A stretch of 64,000 nucleotides of DNA, taken from positions 1 through 64,000 of the forward strand of contig JABIGF010000003.1 in assembly GCA_018650285.1 (NCBI GenBank), given 5' to 3'. Source of the DNA: Methanobacteriota archaeon (GTDB taxonomy: Archaea; Thermoplasmatota; Poseidoniia; Poseidoniales; Thalassarchaeaceae). The notes under the pieces were generated by a model that was given only the letters and a program-made list of their open reading frames with translations, was not told the origin of the DNA and did not search any database. The first letter of the stretch is position 1. Every line of letters begins with the position of its first letter. This document shows positions 44,720 to 54,044 of the stretch, piece by piece. Made by a program: the position numbers and the translations under genes.

Positions 44720-45467
44720 AAATTGACGACACTAAATACGAACCCATGTACATCATTTGAGATAATAACGCCCAAGGTGCAATCCACCAAACTGAAGATT
44801 TGATTGTTTTACCGAGCATTAATCCTGCTGCAGTCACTGAAAATGCTGAACCTGCCGTGAAATAAAATATCATCGAAGGATGAAATAATTCCATTGGGAT
44901 TCCTGATTCTGGGCCTGCAAAGAGTCCAAACATGAAACCAATTGTTGCTGGCAACAATGCTGCCATCAATATCTGAAGCATAAAGGCGTGGCCGCCTAAA
45001 TCAAGACGACGTTTATCTCTTAATCTTGAAAGTCTATCATATTCTAAACTCATAGAAAATGTCACTTTTTCAAGTGGCGCTTCATTCTCATCGGCAGTTT
45101 GAAGGAGATTAAAAGCTCGTTGAATGGTTGAAGAACGTGTGTCAAGTGCAAATTCAGATATTGCAGCATCAAAAGTTGTAACTTTGCTTCTTGCAATTGC
45201 TTTTCTTAGCATTGAGCCCAACAAATCATTTCGCTGATTTGCCATAGAAGTAATTGCTTGCTGAAGACCCAATCCTGCCCCAAGTGAGGTGGAAATTCCT
45301 TCCAATAATTCTGGAAGACCATTTTCTAATTTCCTTAACCTTCTATTCTCAAAGAGATATGGTAAACCTCCACCAAGAGAGAGTATTGTCAATGGTACAA
45401 AGAGTGAAATCATGAATGAGTCTGTCACCATATCAATTGTGCCGACAATTCCAAGACCCATCATCAC
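44712..45467 (-). CDS. Secretion platform membrane protein, TadC/GspF-like
   Basis: This 251-residue T2SSF-type protein has N-terminal helices (about 5-33), a cytoplasmic helical domain (about 40-150) with GISTSLGAGLGLQQAI, and two C-terminal membrane helices (about 165-190 and 205-245). It anchors the ATPase in the membrane. It overlaps the next platform gene by four bases and the ATPase gene by eight, so the three are coupled. Confidence 0.8.
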   Translation of the reverse strand: MMMGLGIVGTIDMVTDSFMISLFVPLTILSLGGGLPYLFENRRLRKLENGLPELLEGISTSLGAGLGLQQAITSMANQRNDLLGSMLRKAIARSKVTTFDAAISEFALDTRSSTIQRAFNLLQTADENEAPLEKVTFSMSLEYDRLSRLRDKRRLDLGGHAFMLQILMAALLPATIGFMFGLFAGPESGIPMELFHPSMIFYFTAGSAFSVTAAGLMLGKTIKSSVWWIAPWALLSQMMYMGSYLVSSIFG

Positions 45468-46042
45468 ACCCCCGGATCTTTTGATTTAGCGCCCAATAAC
45501 ATCATCACAAGTAGACCGATGGTGGCAAATAAACCGCCTTTGTAGAAGAACATCATTGTTTCAACAGGTGGGACAGATACACCGGGGACACCAGATAAAC
45601 CACCCAATAGGAATGGAGCAATTCCTGCCAATCCACAAATCAAAGGTGCTAAGAAACCAAGAATAAGTGCTTTTTCAGGAAGCCCAGATAAATCCTCAAT
45701 GTATCTCTTCAATCGGTCAGTTCGATTCTCTTCTGCACGTGAAGCCTGCTGCTCTAATGATGAAATTAAATCCGTGTTTGATGAAACATTGTTTAGCATT
45801 GAATTGAGAAGTCGGCGATAATCATCGCTTTTTGAAGTAGTGATGAGGCGTTTTAATTCATCTTCCAATCGCTGACCTCTATTTACGCCATTGAGGGCTT
45901 TTGAAAAATCGGTTGAGATTTTCCCATATCCGCCTTTGGCGATATGAGTCATTGTTGATTCCAAACCAACGCCTGCTCCAATGAGAACTTGAATCCCTCT
46001 GAGTGCATAAATGAGGCTTATATCCTCTTCTTGCTGGCTCAT
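45464..46042 (-). CDS. Secretion platform membrane protein, short TadB/GspF-like
   Basis: This 192-residue protein begins directly with the cytoplasmic helical domain (ALRGIQVLIGAGVGLESTMT), followed by two or three membrane helices (about 118-140 and 160-184). The usual N-terminal helices are absent, so it is a short form relative to TadB. Its 3' end overlaps the longer platform gene, suggesting a heteromeric inner-membrane ring. Confidence 0.75.
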   Translation of the reverse strand: MSQQEEDISLIYALRGIQVLIGAGVGLESTMTHIAKGGYGKISTDFSKALNGVNRGQRLEDELKRLITTSKSDDYRRLLNSMLNNVSSNTDLISSLEQQASRAEENRTDRLKRYIEDLSGLPEKALILGFLAPLICGLAGIAPFLLGGLSGVPGVSVPPVETMMFFYKGGLFATIGLLVMMLLGAKSKDPGV

Positions 46043-46059
46043 TCAAATCCATTCCTATT

Positions 46060-46404
46060 TTAGACTACATCCTCAATTAAGTTAAATTCAAACTCGTTTG
46101 ATTCACTATCATACTTGATTTTTGCAAAACATGCCTTGATTTCACACTCTTCAAATGGATCTATGAACCAACAAGTGCCAGAACGAAAAATCTTCTGAGC
46201 TTTTAGATAAGTAGGGGTGTCAATTCTTCCAGAAACAACAAATTCCATACTCTCAGAACCTTGGTCAATTAAATCGTCACCTTCACCATCGCGTGCTACT
46301 TCTCGCTGAAATCTGCGACGGATTTCTAATTCCACACTGCAACCATCTATTTGGAGCCAATCGCCATCAATTGAGCGTATGAAACAAGAAAGATCGGCTG
46401 ACAT
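46060..46404 (-). CDS. Conserved-looking hypothetical protein
   Basis: This 114-residue acidic protein is predicted to be beta-rich, with no signal peptide and four Cys (SCFIRS, DGCSVEL, SGTCWFI, ECEIKAC). The ATG at 46404 is preferred over the one at 46428. It is first in line before the Tad-like platform genes, 17 bases upstream, so it may be a cytoplasmic partner. Nothing further can be said. Confidence 0.45.
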   Translation of the reverse strand: MSADLSCFIRSIDGDWLQIDGCSVELEIRRRFQREVARDGEGDDLIDQGSESMEFVVSGRIDTPTYLKAQKIFRSGTCWFIDPFEECEIKACFAKIKYDSESNEFEFNLIEDVV

Positions 46405-46464
46405 GTGAGTTCCCTCAAGACGGCACACTAGAGGGCCGCTAATTGAAGGTAGCGCGTAACAACC

Positions 46465-47376
46465 TCAATTTGAGCCAATGTGACCAAGATATCCGAATTT
46501 ATATTCGAAGACGAGCCCATCTTCCATCAATAGGTCAACTGTAGCCTCGCCAATACTGCGTGAAACCCCTTTCATAGCCAAATCTTGCATAACTGAATCG
46601 TATGGGACACCGTCGCCTGGGTCTTGTGCTTGTAAGTATTCAGAAATCCATTCTTTGATTTGTTCGTTAGAAGTATCACCCCCATCAGAAGATTCACCAT
46701 CTGCTCCTTCATTTTCAGTAGTCAACATTGTAATATTTCCTTCTGCACTATCCAATGCACGAAGAACGCCCACCATGTATACATCAGCATCAACAGTTGC
46801 ATAATGGCCTCTAGCAGATATCAAGCCTGAAATGAGATCTTCAGGAATACCAATCGTCTTGAAGACATCTAGGCTAGGTTCCATATCTCGTGCTTTCTGG
46901 AAGAAATCTATTCTCCTGAGAGTTGCATCTGCCGTTTCAACTAGCCAATTTGCATACCCTTCGCCATTGATTGTAGTAAACTCCTCCAAACGCATTCCAG
47001 TAAATACGCCACCGTCATCTGTTTGATACGGGCTTGCTTTTCCAATTGCAAGCATCATTATCGGCTCAGCATTCTGGTCAAACTGCGCCACCAATTCCTC
47101 TACTGCCGCATGTATTTCTGGCTGGAATGAACCGACATTGAACATATGAAGGCCGGTTGGGTCTCTAATTGCGCCGCGGTAATTAGCACCATTATCGCCA
47201 TCTCGACGCTCAATTCTTTCTAATAATCCCGCAACCATCATTCGGTTTACCTTAGCTCCTAGTTTGGTAATTACAAAAGTCGGGTCATATTCACCTGAAC
47301 CTTGTTCAATTAAATCAGATTCAAAATATTCGCGGGCGAACATGCGAATAGCAGGCTGTCGACGGAAACGGGTCAA
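46465..47376 (-). CDS. RPA-associated protein (COG3390)
   Basis: This 303-residue partner of archaeal replication protein A has an N-terminal OB fold with the family pattern IRMFAREYFESDLIEQG, then ITKLGAKVNRMMVAGLLERI. An acidic linker (about 220-240) and a C-terminal winged helix (about 250-300) follow. In Pyrococcus the homologue is an RPA subunit. The probable TTG start (47374-47376) overlaps the RPA stop as TTGA after GGGGTGG. A GTG at 47391 is the alternative. Confidence 0.85.
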   Translation of the reverse strand: MTRFRRQPAIRMFAREYFESDLIEQGSGEYDPTFVITKLGAKVNRMMVAGLLERIERRDGDNGANYRGAIRDPTGLHMFNVGSFQPEIHAAVEELVAQFDQNAEPIMMLAIGKASPYQTDDGGVFTGMRLEEFTTINGEGYANWLVETADATLRRIDFFQKARDMEPSLDVFKTIGIPEDLISGLISARGHYATVDADVYMVGVLRALDSAEGNITMLTTENEGADGESSDGGDTSNEQIKEWISEYLQAQDPGDGVPYDSVMQDLAMKGVSRSIGEATVDLLMEDGLVFEYKFGYLGHIGSN

Positions 47377-49067
47377 ATTGCCACCCCCCACTTTGCTCTG
47401 ACTGCTTTAGCAGCATCAGCAGGTACATCTGAAAATAATTCTAATTCTGAACATAGGAACATTGCCCCTTGTTCATCAACTAAACAACGACCTCGGGCTA
47501 CGACCTTACGCCCCAACAATTCTGAACGAATTCCTGAGACAAATTCTTCTGAGCCAAAGTTGTCTATTTGAGAAGTTATTTGCTCCATAGTTTTCCCTAA
47601 GTATTTCTCACTTGATTCACGATTCATTAACAATGAAGCGCTGTTCGCCCCATCATCAATTACCATCCTAACTCTCAAATCTTTAATGCCAGCAACAGCA
47701 CCATGTTCTCCGCAAGCATGGTCTCTCAATACTCTACGGCACTCAGGGCAGCGATGAATAATACCACTATCTGGGCGAACTGATACAATACAACCTGATG
47801 TTTCTGCACCACTAACAGATGCGCCGTTAACCAACGAACCTAATTCATGTTGAACCCAATGGTTAGACGAATCAATTGCATCCCATGGCGCCTCTTCAAG
47901 AATCGCTACTTGATTTGCATCATCAATTGTTATGTCAGGTGTGCCCTGCCATGCGCGCACACGAACTCCAGTAAGAGAAACAAAAAGCGGTAAAGAATTG
48001 GCATCAATTGGTAATTTAGCCCATGCTGTCATCCGACATCTGCCGGTTGGGTCAACAACTTCTCCACCCCAAAGAGTCTTCTCTTCGCCATCAGAATTGG
48101 TGAAATTTCTCTCAGTCCACTCAACTACTTGAGCAATAATTGATACATCTCTTGAACCATCTCGCAACTTTGAAATATCTAACTTGGCACTATCTTCTAA
48201 TTTGTCTATACTAGCAAAATTACTATCATGGAATACCTCCACCTTAGTGCGGTCTCCAATATTCAATTCAGGAGTATCTCGAAATCGTCGTATTGAGGCG
48301 CCTTCAATTCTGATTAAGGCTCCAACTTCATGTTCAAAATCAGTCCATGAAACAAAACCAATCGCTCCGGTATCATCAGCAACTTTGCCTTTGACAATAT
48401 CTAGATCACCACTACCATCCTTCTTTGTGATAGTTGCAGCATTGACTGCCATCAAGCGACCTACGACAGTAACAAAACCATCCCGCTTCCCAGCATCTTC
48501 AATGGAAATTGGGTCGCTGGTTGCCAAAGATACTGCTGGCCCCCCTTCCTCTAGAATTACAACTCTACTACTTCGGTTGATATTTAGGGACATCTTGCCA
48601 TTCCATTCATTGACACTTACGCCTTCAAGGCGAACGATTGAGCGGGGTGCAAGATTTTCAGAGTGTTCACCCCAATCCTTGAAGTCCCACCTTACAGATT
48701 GACCTGCATCACCATATGGAGCATCTTCAATCCAACCATACGCAATTTGTTTCTCTTCTCCGCGAATAGTCTGTACTCTTGGAGTATAACTGACGACTTT
48801 CACTTCAATAGTCACATTGCTGTCTTCACTACCAAGTTCAGAAAAGCGGTCAACTTTTTTCGATTCGCGAAAGGCAGTTCTTGCTGCACTTTTTGCTTTT
48901 TCATCAGGCACTTGAAAGCGGCGAAGCACCGAAAGGAAAGCATCCTTCGGCGGTAATAAAAACTCTTTGAGATACTTCTCAAATTCTTCTCGCACCTTTA
49001 CAGGGTCAGCATCTTTAGCTTGTTCAAGCACTCTTTTCACATATTCATCAATATCATCGGCAGTCAT
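47373..49067 (-). CDS. rpa: Replication protein A, large subunit with OB folds and zinc finger
   Basis: This 564-residue single-stranded-DNA-binding protein has an N-terminal helical region and at least three OB folds, at about 85-175, 190-275 and 300-390. The third or fourth carries a zinc finger (HRCPECRRVLRDHACGEHG). It protects ssDNA in replication and repair and recruits polymerase. The ATG at 49067 follows GAGG at good distance. The longer frame to 49115 adds a Cys-rich stretch overlapping an upstream small frame. It is coupled to the COG3390 gene. Confidence 0.92.
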   Translation of the reverse strand: MTADDIDEYVKRVLEQAKDADPVKVREEFEKYLKEFLLPPKDAFLSVLRRFQVPDEKAKSAARTAFRESKKVDRFSELGSEDSNVTIEVKVVSYTPRVQTIRGEEKQIAYGWIEDAPYGDAGQSVRWDFKDWGEHSENLAPRSIVRLEGVSVNEWNGKMSLNINRSSRVVILEEGGPAVSLATSDPISIEDAGKRDGFVTVVGRLMAVNAATITKKDGSGDLDIVKGKVADDTGAIGFVSWTDFEHEVGALIRIEGASIRRFRDTPELNIGDRTKVEVFHDSNFASIDKLEDSAKLDISKLRDGSRDVSIIAQVVEWTERNFTNSDGEEKTLWGGEVVDPTGRCRMTAWAKLPIDANSLPLFVSLTGVRVRAWQGTPDITIDDANQVAILEEAPWDAIDSSNHWVQHELGSLVNGASVSGAETSGCIVSVRPDSGIIHRCPECRRVLRDHACGEHGAVAGIKDLRVRMVIDDGANSASLLMNRESSEKYLGKTMEQITSQIDNFGSEEFVSGIRSELLGRKVVARGRCLVDEQGAMFLCSELELFSDVPADAAKAVRAKWGVAI

Positions 49068-49092
49068 ACACAATTCCTCGCAAATAGGAGAC

Positions 49093-49245
49093 TCAAGAGT
49101 GCTTGAGAATTCCAACCGCTTCAGACAAAACCGGACATATCCGTTTCAATACGGATGAATCCAAGGTAACAGTCTGGCGTGCTGGTTGGGGAAGACTCTG
49201 CACTCCATCACCTCCGGGAAACTCAACTGGAACGCCACGGTTCAT
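49093..49245 (-). CDS. Possible small protein upstream of RPA
   Basis: A 50-codon frame from an ATG at 49245 encodes a Pro/Val-rich start (MNRGVPVEFPGGDG) and a hydrophobic, amphipathic end (SSVLKRICPVLSEAVGIL). It runs in the same direction as RPA and ends 25 bases before its ATG. Codon use looks ordinary. It has no recognised family and could be chance. Confidence 0.3.
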   Translation of the reverse strand: MNRGVPVEFPGGDGVQSLPQPARQTVTLDSSVLKRICPVLSEAVGILKHS

Positions 49246-49393
49246 AATAGATTGCCCCTAAATTATTTTTTCAGTAGCAGTATATTATTGCTGAGAATGG
49301 AATTGTTTTCGTTAGAAAAACAACCCAAAAATAAATTCTAACAATGAAATCTCCGGTGAATGAACTTAGAAGTAAGCACCACTTGCCCAATGT

Positions 49394-50515
49394 ATGGATG
49401 GATGGGGTGAATTTGAGTTTGGTGACCAAAAAGTCGCCCCAGGCACTCGCCTTGAAACTCATCTCTCAATCGGTAATGACCCGATGGGCCAAAGCGCAGA
49501 TATCCCTATCCAAATTCTTCATGGGGTGAAATCAGGACCAACTGTAGCAATTATCGCCGCACTACACGGCGATGAACTAAACGGCACTGGAATCATCCAC
49601 CACCTAGTCTATGGTGACGACCATATCCCTGGCACATCTGATGACCATATCAGTCCAGAGCAACTATCTGGCACTCTAATCTTGGTACCAGTTGTCAATG
49701 TAGAAGGGATGATGATGGGGACAAGAACTGCCCCCGACGGCCGTGACATCAACCGATTATTTCCCGGACAGAAAGAGGGGAGCCAATCATCACGACTAGC
49801 ATATTCTCTATTCAAGAATGTCATCAAACGTGCTGATTACCTCATTGATTTACATACCGCACCTGCTTCTAGAATGAACGTACCACAAATCAGAGCTGAT
49901 TTTGATAAATCATCCTGCAAAAAAATCGCTCGCGCTTTCGGAACCAATGTCATCATGAATTCAAAGGGCCCTAAGGGGAGCATTCGCCGAGAAGCAACTG
50001 AAGCAGGAACCCCTGCCATCCTCATGGAAAGCGGAACCTCTCATCGATTCGAATCTGAAGCATTAGAATGTGGAGTAAAAGGCATACTCAATGTTCTATC
50101 CTATCTTGAAATGATTGAACGCCAAGTCATCAAACCAAATTGGCGAATCCTAGTTAGAAAATTCCGCTGGGTTCGCGCCCCTGTCGGAGGGATCCTCCAC
50201 ACTCTCGTCTTGGGTGGAGCATTAGTTAGTGAAGGTGAAACAATCGCTTATGTTACCGACCCATTTGGGGCACGTGTGGATGATGTGAAAAGCCCTGTCA
50301 ATGGATACATTGTCGGCCTTGCTACTACGCCATTAGTTAGGTCTGGCGACCCAATTGCAAACATTGTTTTTGTCAGAAAAAAGAAAATACAAGAGATTTT
50401 ATCCATTGAATCTGCTACAAATAATTCAATACAAAACGACAACGATAGTGTCGCAGAAGAAGAGATTGAAGACGATGATGGCTCAACACTTGACGAGACT
50501 GAAACGACTGCTTGA
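49394..50515 (+). CDS. Succinylglutamate desuccinylase/aspartoacylase family (M14-like) hydrolase
   Basis: This 373-residue zinc carboxypeptidase-fold deacylase has zinc ligands in HGDE (about 58-61) and LIDLHTA, the DGRDINRLFPG substrate motif, and the catalytic Glu in ILMESG. It probably cleaves an N-acyl or amide bond of a small acyl-amino acid. The exact substrate is unknown and no arginine-catabolism genes are near. A C-terminal barrel-like domain (about 250-330) is followed by an acidic tail (about 345-373). Confidence 0.85.
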   Translation: MDGWGEFEFGDQKVAPGTRLETHLSIGNDPMGQSADIPIQILHGVKSGPTVAIIAALHGDELNGTGIIHHLVYGDDHIPGTSDDHISPEQLSGTLILVPVVNVEGMMMGTRTAPDGRDINRLFPGQKEGSQSSRLAYSLFKNVIKRADYLIDLHTAPASRMNVPQIRADFDKSSCKKIARAFGTNVIMNSKGPKGSIRREATEAGTPAILMESGTSHRFESEALECGVKGILNVLSYLEMIERQVIKPNWRILVRKFRWVRAPVGGILHTLVLGGALVSEGETIAYVTDPFGARVDDVKSPVNGYIVGLATTPLVRSGDPIANIVFVRKKKIQEILSIESATNNSIQNDNDSVAEEEIEDDDGSTLDETETTA

Positions 50516-50551
50516 ATCTAGAATGCAAGTATTCTAGATGAACAATAAAAG

Positions 50552-50624
50552 TGCGATAGGCCGGACTTGAACCGGCGGCTTCCAGATCTTCAGTCTGGCA
50601 CTCTCCCAGCTGAGTTACTATCGC
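50552..50624 (-). tRNA. trnF: tRNA-Phe (GAA)
   Basis: This 73-base cloverleaf has an acceptor stem GCGATAG/CTATCGC and A discriminator. The D stem is ACTC/GAGT, the anticodon stem CCAGA/TCTGG with loop CTGAAGA (anticodon GAA), and the T stem GCCGG/CCGGC with loop TTCAAGT. No intron is present. CCA is not encoded: after the discriminator comes C, then a T-run that can end transcription. The gene precedes the tRNA-free region in front of the M14-like gene and lies just behind RNase PH on the same strand. Confidence 0.97.
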
Positions 50625-50674
50625 TTGTGTTCCGGCGACTCGGCCTCGCTCTTCAAGCCTTTTGGCGAAGAAGT

Positions 50675-51502
50675 TCACTCAATGCCATCAAGAGTCGTCG
50701 CTTGAAGTGCATGTATTTGCTTCAATCCAACCTCTGCAAGGTCAACAAGTGCATTCAACTCGGAGCGAGAATATGTGGATTCTTCGCCAGTTGACTGAAC
50801 TTCAATGAAACGGCCATCACCAGTCATTACAACATTCATGTCAACATCAGCATTACTATCAAGAATATAATCCAAATCAAGATATGTTTCGCCATCAACT
50901 AGGCCAACACTAACTGCAGCAATATCGTTAGGAAGAATTGACCGTTCATGCGCTTCTCGCGCATCTGCGTCAAGTTCAGGTGCAGTCCAACCAGACTTTC
51001 TCTCCTCATGTGTTGGACGCAACTCCTTTGGTAATGAATCGCCACTTGCAATCAATCTACGAATCCCTAATCGCAAAGCAATATTTGCTGCTGTAATAGA
51101 TGCACAACGGGTTCCACCATCAGCATTGAGAACATCACAATCTACAGTAAGAGCAACTGGTCCAAGAGCCTCTAGGTCAATTGCGCCACGCAGTGAACGA
51201 GCAATGAGCCTCTCAATCTCGTAAGTACGGCCTTTAGCACCCCGTCTTTCTCTCTGAAACCTTGAATCTGTAGAGCCCGGTAATAGAGAATATTCTGAGT
51301 GAATCCAACCACGGCTTGCATCCCGTGGGAACCAGCGTGGCAGTGCATTCTGCTTGGTACAGCAAGCTAGCACAACAGTGTCACCCTGCTTGTAGAGAAC
51401 CGATGCCAATGCATTCGGTGTGAAATCTAGTGTAACTGAGATTTCTCTCATCTCGTCGTTGTCTCTTGAGATTTCCAATTCGGTCTTCTTCAATTTCGCC
51501 AT
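50675..51502 (-). CDS. rph: RNase PH, bacterial-type 3'-5' phosphorolytic exoribonuclease
   Basis: This 275-residue protein trims tRNA 3' ends using phosphate. It matches bacterial RNase PH in order: FPRDASRGWIHSEYSLLPGS, GRTYEIERLIARSLRG, TVDCDVLNADGGTRCASITA, and VVMTGDGRFIEVQSTGEE. This is distinct from archaeal exosome Rrp41/Rrp42, which lack this DCDVLNADGGTR context. The neighbour downstream is tRNA-Phe without encoded CCA, a natural substrate type. A bacterial-like gene in an archaeal chromosome suggests transfer. Confidence 0.92.
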   Translation of the reverse strand: MAKLKKTELEISRDNDEMREISVTLDFTPNALASVLYKQGDTVVLACCTKQNALPRWFPRDASRGWIHSEYSLLPGSTDSRFQRERRGAKGRTYEIERLIARSLRGAIDLEALGPVALTVDCDVLNADGGTRCASITAANIALRLGIRRLIASGDSLPKELRPTHEERKSGWTAPELDADAREAHERSILPNDIAAVSVGLVDGETYLDLDYILDSNADVDMNVVMTGDGRFIEVQSTGEESTYSRSELNALVDLAEVGLKQIHALQATTLDGIE

Positions 51503-51560
51503 GGCCCGCCGACCTGCCCCTCTCTCTTAAGCGCGTTTGTAGCAAAATATCTAGCCCACC

Positions 51561-52112
51561 TTAGCGACGAGCGTGTTTTGGCCGAAAAGCATCCACCACT
51601 TGAGTGTCTGTTTCTATGTAAGGCCCTCCAATCAAGTCAATACAATATGGGACTGCTGCAAAGATTTCGTCAATCGTTTCACGAATTGCTTTTGGTGCAC
51701 CTGGTAAATTGATGATTAACGCTTGACCGCGAATACCTGCGCTTTGACGCGAAAGTATCGCTGTAGGCACATATCGAAGTGATACTGCCCGCATCTGTTC
51801 CCCGAATCCAGGCAACATTCTGCTACACACCGCTTCAGTTGCTTCTGGCGTAACATCTCGCGGTGCTGGACCTGTCCCACCAGTAGTGACAACAAGATTG
51901 CACCCTTGCACATCAATCAAATCAATGAGAGCAGCCTCAATAGCCGCCTGCTCATCTGCAACGACAACAGAGATTGCATCCCATTCAGAGAGTAAAGCCT
52001 CCTCAAAGAAGCCACGAATTGCTGGGCCACTTAGGTCCTCATATTCTCCACTACTAGCACGGTCAGAAGATGTGAGAATGCCTACTTGGATGAACTCACC
52101 TACACCAGCCAT
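51561..52112 (-). CDS. mogA: Molybdopterin adenylyltransferase MogA
   Basis: This 183-residue enzyme adenylates molybdopterin before metal insertion. It has the core VTTGGTGPAPRDVTPEAT, then MLPGFGEQMRAVSLRYVPTA, LSRQSAGIRGQALIINLPG and VPYCIDLIGGPYIET, typical of MogA rather than the shorter MoaB. The ATG at 52112 is set by GGTGGAG upstream. The close resemblance to bacterial MogA is notable. Molybdoenzyme genes are not in the window. It lies 59 bases upstream of RNase PH. Confidence 0.93.
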   Translation of the reverse strand: MAGVGEFIQVGILTSSDRASSGEYEDLSGPAIRGFFEEALLSEWDAISVVVADEQAAIEAALIDLIDVQGCNLVVTTGGTGPAPRDVTPEATEAVCSRMLPGFGEQMRAVSLRYVPTAILSRQSAGIRGQALIINLPGAPKAIRETIDEIFAAVPYCIDLIGGPYIETDTQVVDAFRPKHARR

Positions 52113-52191
52113 ACCAACTCCACCCATCAATTGCATATCAAGAACGCCCCGAACAGTATTATCGCCACAGGTAGTGAATGCAGAAATTAAA

Positions 52192-52863
52192 TCAAAGATT
52201 TCCAGGATGATTATCCATTGAATGTACCGTTCCTTGTTGTTGTGGCATTACTCCTGGCGCTTGATACCCCTGTGCGAGAGCCATTTTTTGCTCAGGTGAC
52301 TTCAAAGTAAATCCTAAAATCAGGCCAAGAATTGCAATGAAACCACCACAACAACAGGCAGATGGGCCTCCGCCCCAAGCAAGGGCAAGCAATCCAATTC
52401 CCTCCAATATTATTTCTCCATCCCAAATTTCAATGGTATTGTTGTTAGTTGTCCAAGTGTATACTCCATTAGGACATCCCTCTTTACATAAATATCCAAT
52501 ATGTATTGCGCCATCATCAGGAGTGGTATCATCAGAAATTTCGCATACTGGTTCAAAATAATTAACGCCCTCAGAGTTATTCATTGTGAAATTACTAACT
52601 AGTTCACAATCTTCCTCAGTAAGTTCAGCGGTTCCATTCTCGCCTACAGAGTCTTTGCCATCTGCATACTCTCCTTGCATTACAACTACTAAATAGCCAT
52701 CATCTGAATAACTAGATAATTCCATCTCACCGTCACTGCCCTCGAATATTTTAGCCTCTTCAAACTTGGAAGTACCCGTTGTGGTCCCCCAATACATCAT
52801 CACTCCACCAATGATTATTAGAATAATTCCTATGGGAATCATAATCTTGCCACTAATGTGCAT
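52192..52863 (-). CDS. Membrane protein with extracellular middle domain
   Basis: This 223-residue protein has one N-terminal helix (about 7-28) and one C-terminal helix (about 160-185) enclosing a Cys-containing acidic extracellular domain with DCELVSNF, VCEISDD and CKEGCPNG. The cytoplasmic tail is Gln/Pro/Gly-rich (APGVMPQQQGT). A CCC motif (PSACCCGG) near the second helix is unusual. It resembles the 60764-61522 protein in general plan (Gln/Pro-rich cytoplasmic part plus helices), but not clearly in sequence. Confidence 0.5.
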   Translation of the reverse strand: MHISGKIMIPIGIILIIIGGVMMYWGTTTGTSKFEEAKIFEGSDGEMELSSYSDDGYLVVVMQGEYADGKDSVGENGTAELTEEDCELVSNFTMNNSEGVNYFEPVCEISDDTTPDDGAIHIGYLCKEGCPNGVYTWTTNNNTIEIWDGEIILEGIGLLALAWGGGPSACCCGGFIAILGLILGFTLKSPEQKMALAQGYQAPGVMPQQQGTVHSMDNHPGNL

Positions 52864-52926
52864 GGTCTGGCGAATAGAATATCGTATATTACCCTTGTAG
52901 GGCCTTGTTTAATGAGCCATTAATAA

Positions 52927-53928
52927 TTATTCATCGGGCTCTGAATCACCATTCTCTGCAATCTCACTAAAGAATTGTTTCGCTTCATCGAGCCGTTGTT
53001 GACGGTCGGAAATGTCTGTTGACTTCTGCTCTGAAATTTTGTGCTGTGGTGGTTGTAATTCAGATATTACGCGCTCATCATCTTCACGACTTTCAATCAA
53101 GCGTTTTTTAGCCTTAACAAATTGTGAATCCGATAAATCACCTCTATCATGGAGTTCTGTTAACAAATGTAGTCGCGTCAAAAATTCATCTCTTTGACTA
53201 TTACGCCACATTTGATTCGTAAAGAACAACTCGGAAAGGGTTGCTGCAAGCGCCCCAACTACACCAATACCAACGAACAATAGAATTGATGCCACAACCC
53301 TAGCACCAATTGATTTAGGAGCGAATTCACCGTAACCAACAGTCGTAGTAGTTTCAATCCCCCACCAAATAGCATCTTCTAAATTCAATACAAGTTGACT
53401 TTCATCACACGCAATATCAGCGATACATTGGTCTTCATATTGGACTTCAAACATCATTGTCAATACTGCCCCAGCCAATATTAGAAGTGAGACAATAATG
53501 AACAGGTGAGTTATTCGTTGTTTTACTGATACTTCACCCCCACCCCCAATGTTGATCATTCTAAAAATTGCTTGAATCGCTGGCACCAACAATAAGAATC
53601 TGAGAACACCCGCCCAACCCAACCCAGGTATTGCCGTCCCAAGAAGTGGAAATAGGGCTAAAACGTGGACGGCGTTCCATTTCCACCACTCAGTCCTATT
53701 ATCGCTCTTGGAGTGTGAATTGGCAAATATTGTGACAAAATATGCAAGAAGAATAATATCAATAATTACCAATATTGTCCATTCATTAGAATTAGTATTC
53801 CTCAAATCATTAATTGAGTCATAAACGATGATACCTATTGCAAGCAATGAAGTGGAAAGAAAGACAACCTCTTGAGTGTTAAACAGGGACTTTGTTAGTG
53901 GCAAATACCACGCCCGCTTCTCACTCAT
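52927..53928 (-). CDS. Voltage-gated-type potassium channel protein
   Basis: This 333-residue protein has a helical voltage-sensor-like N-terminal part (about 15-145) with weak charge pattern. A pore domain follows with the selectivity filter TTVGYGE between two helices (about 152-235). A cytoplasmic helical tail (about 240-333) contains a short SHOCT-like stretch (LHDRGDLSDSQFVKAKKRLIE). K+ passes the pore. The cytoplasmic sensor RCK domain is absent. Found alone. Confidence 0.88.
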   Translation of the reverse strand: MSEKRAWYLPLTKSLFNTQEVVFLSTSLLAIGIIVYDSINDLRNTNSNEWTILVIIDIILLAYFVTIFANSHSKSDNRTEWWKWNAVHVLALFPLLGTAIPGLGWAGVLRFLLLVPAIQAIFRMINIGGGGEVSVKQRITHLFIIVSLLILAGAVLTMMFEVQYEDQCIADIACDESQLVLNLEDAIWWGIETTTTVGYGEFAPKSIGARVVASILLFVGIGVVGALAATLSELFFTNQMWRNSQRDEFLTRLHLLTELHDRGDLSDSQFVKAKKRLIESREDDERVISELQPPQHKISEQKSTDISDRQQRLDEAKQFFSEIAENGDSEPDE

Positions 53929-54044
53929 AACGAGATGGCAACCAAGAGAGAATATCACAATTGCCGATGAGGACCACTAGAAAATTGCATTTAGATAACC
54001 TATCTCAATTAACCAAAGGTAAGAGAATATGATTTTGATGATAT

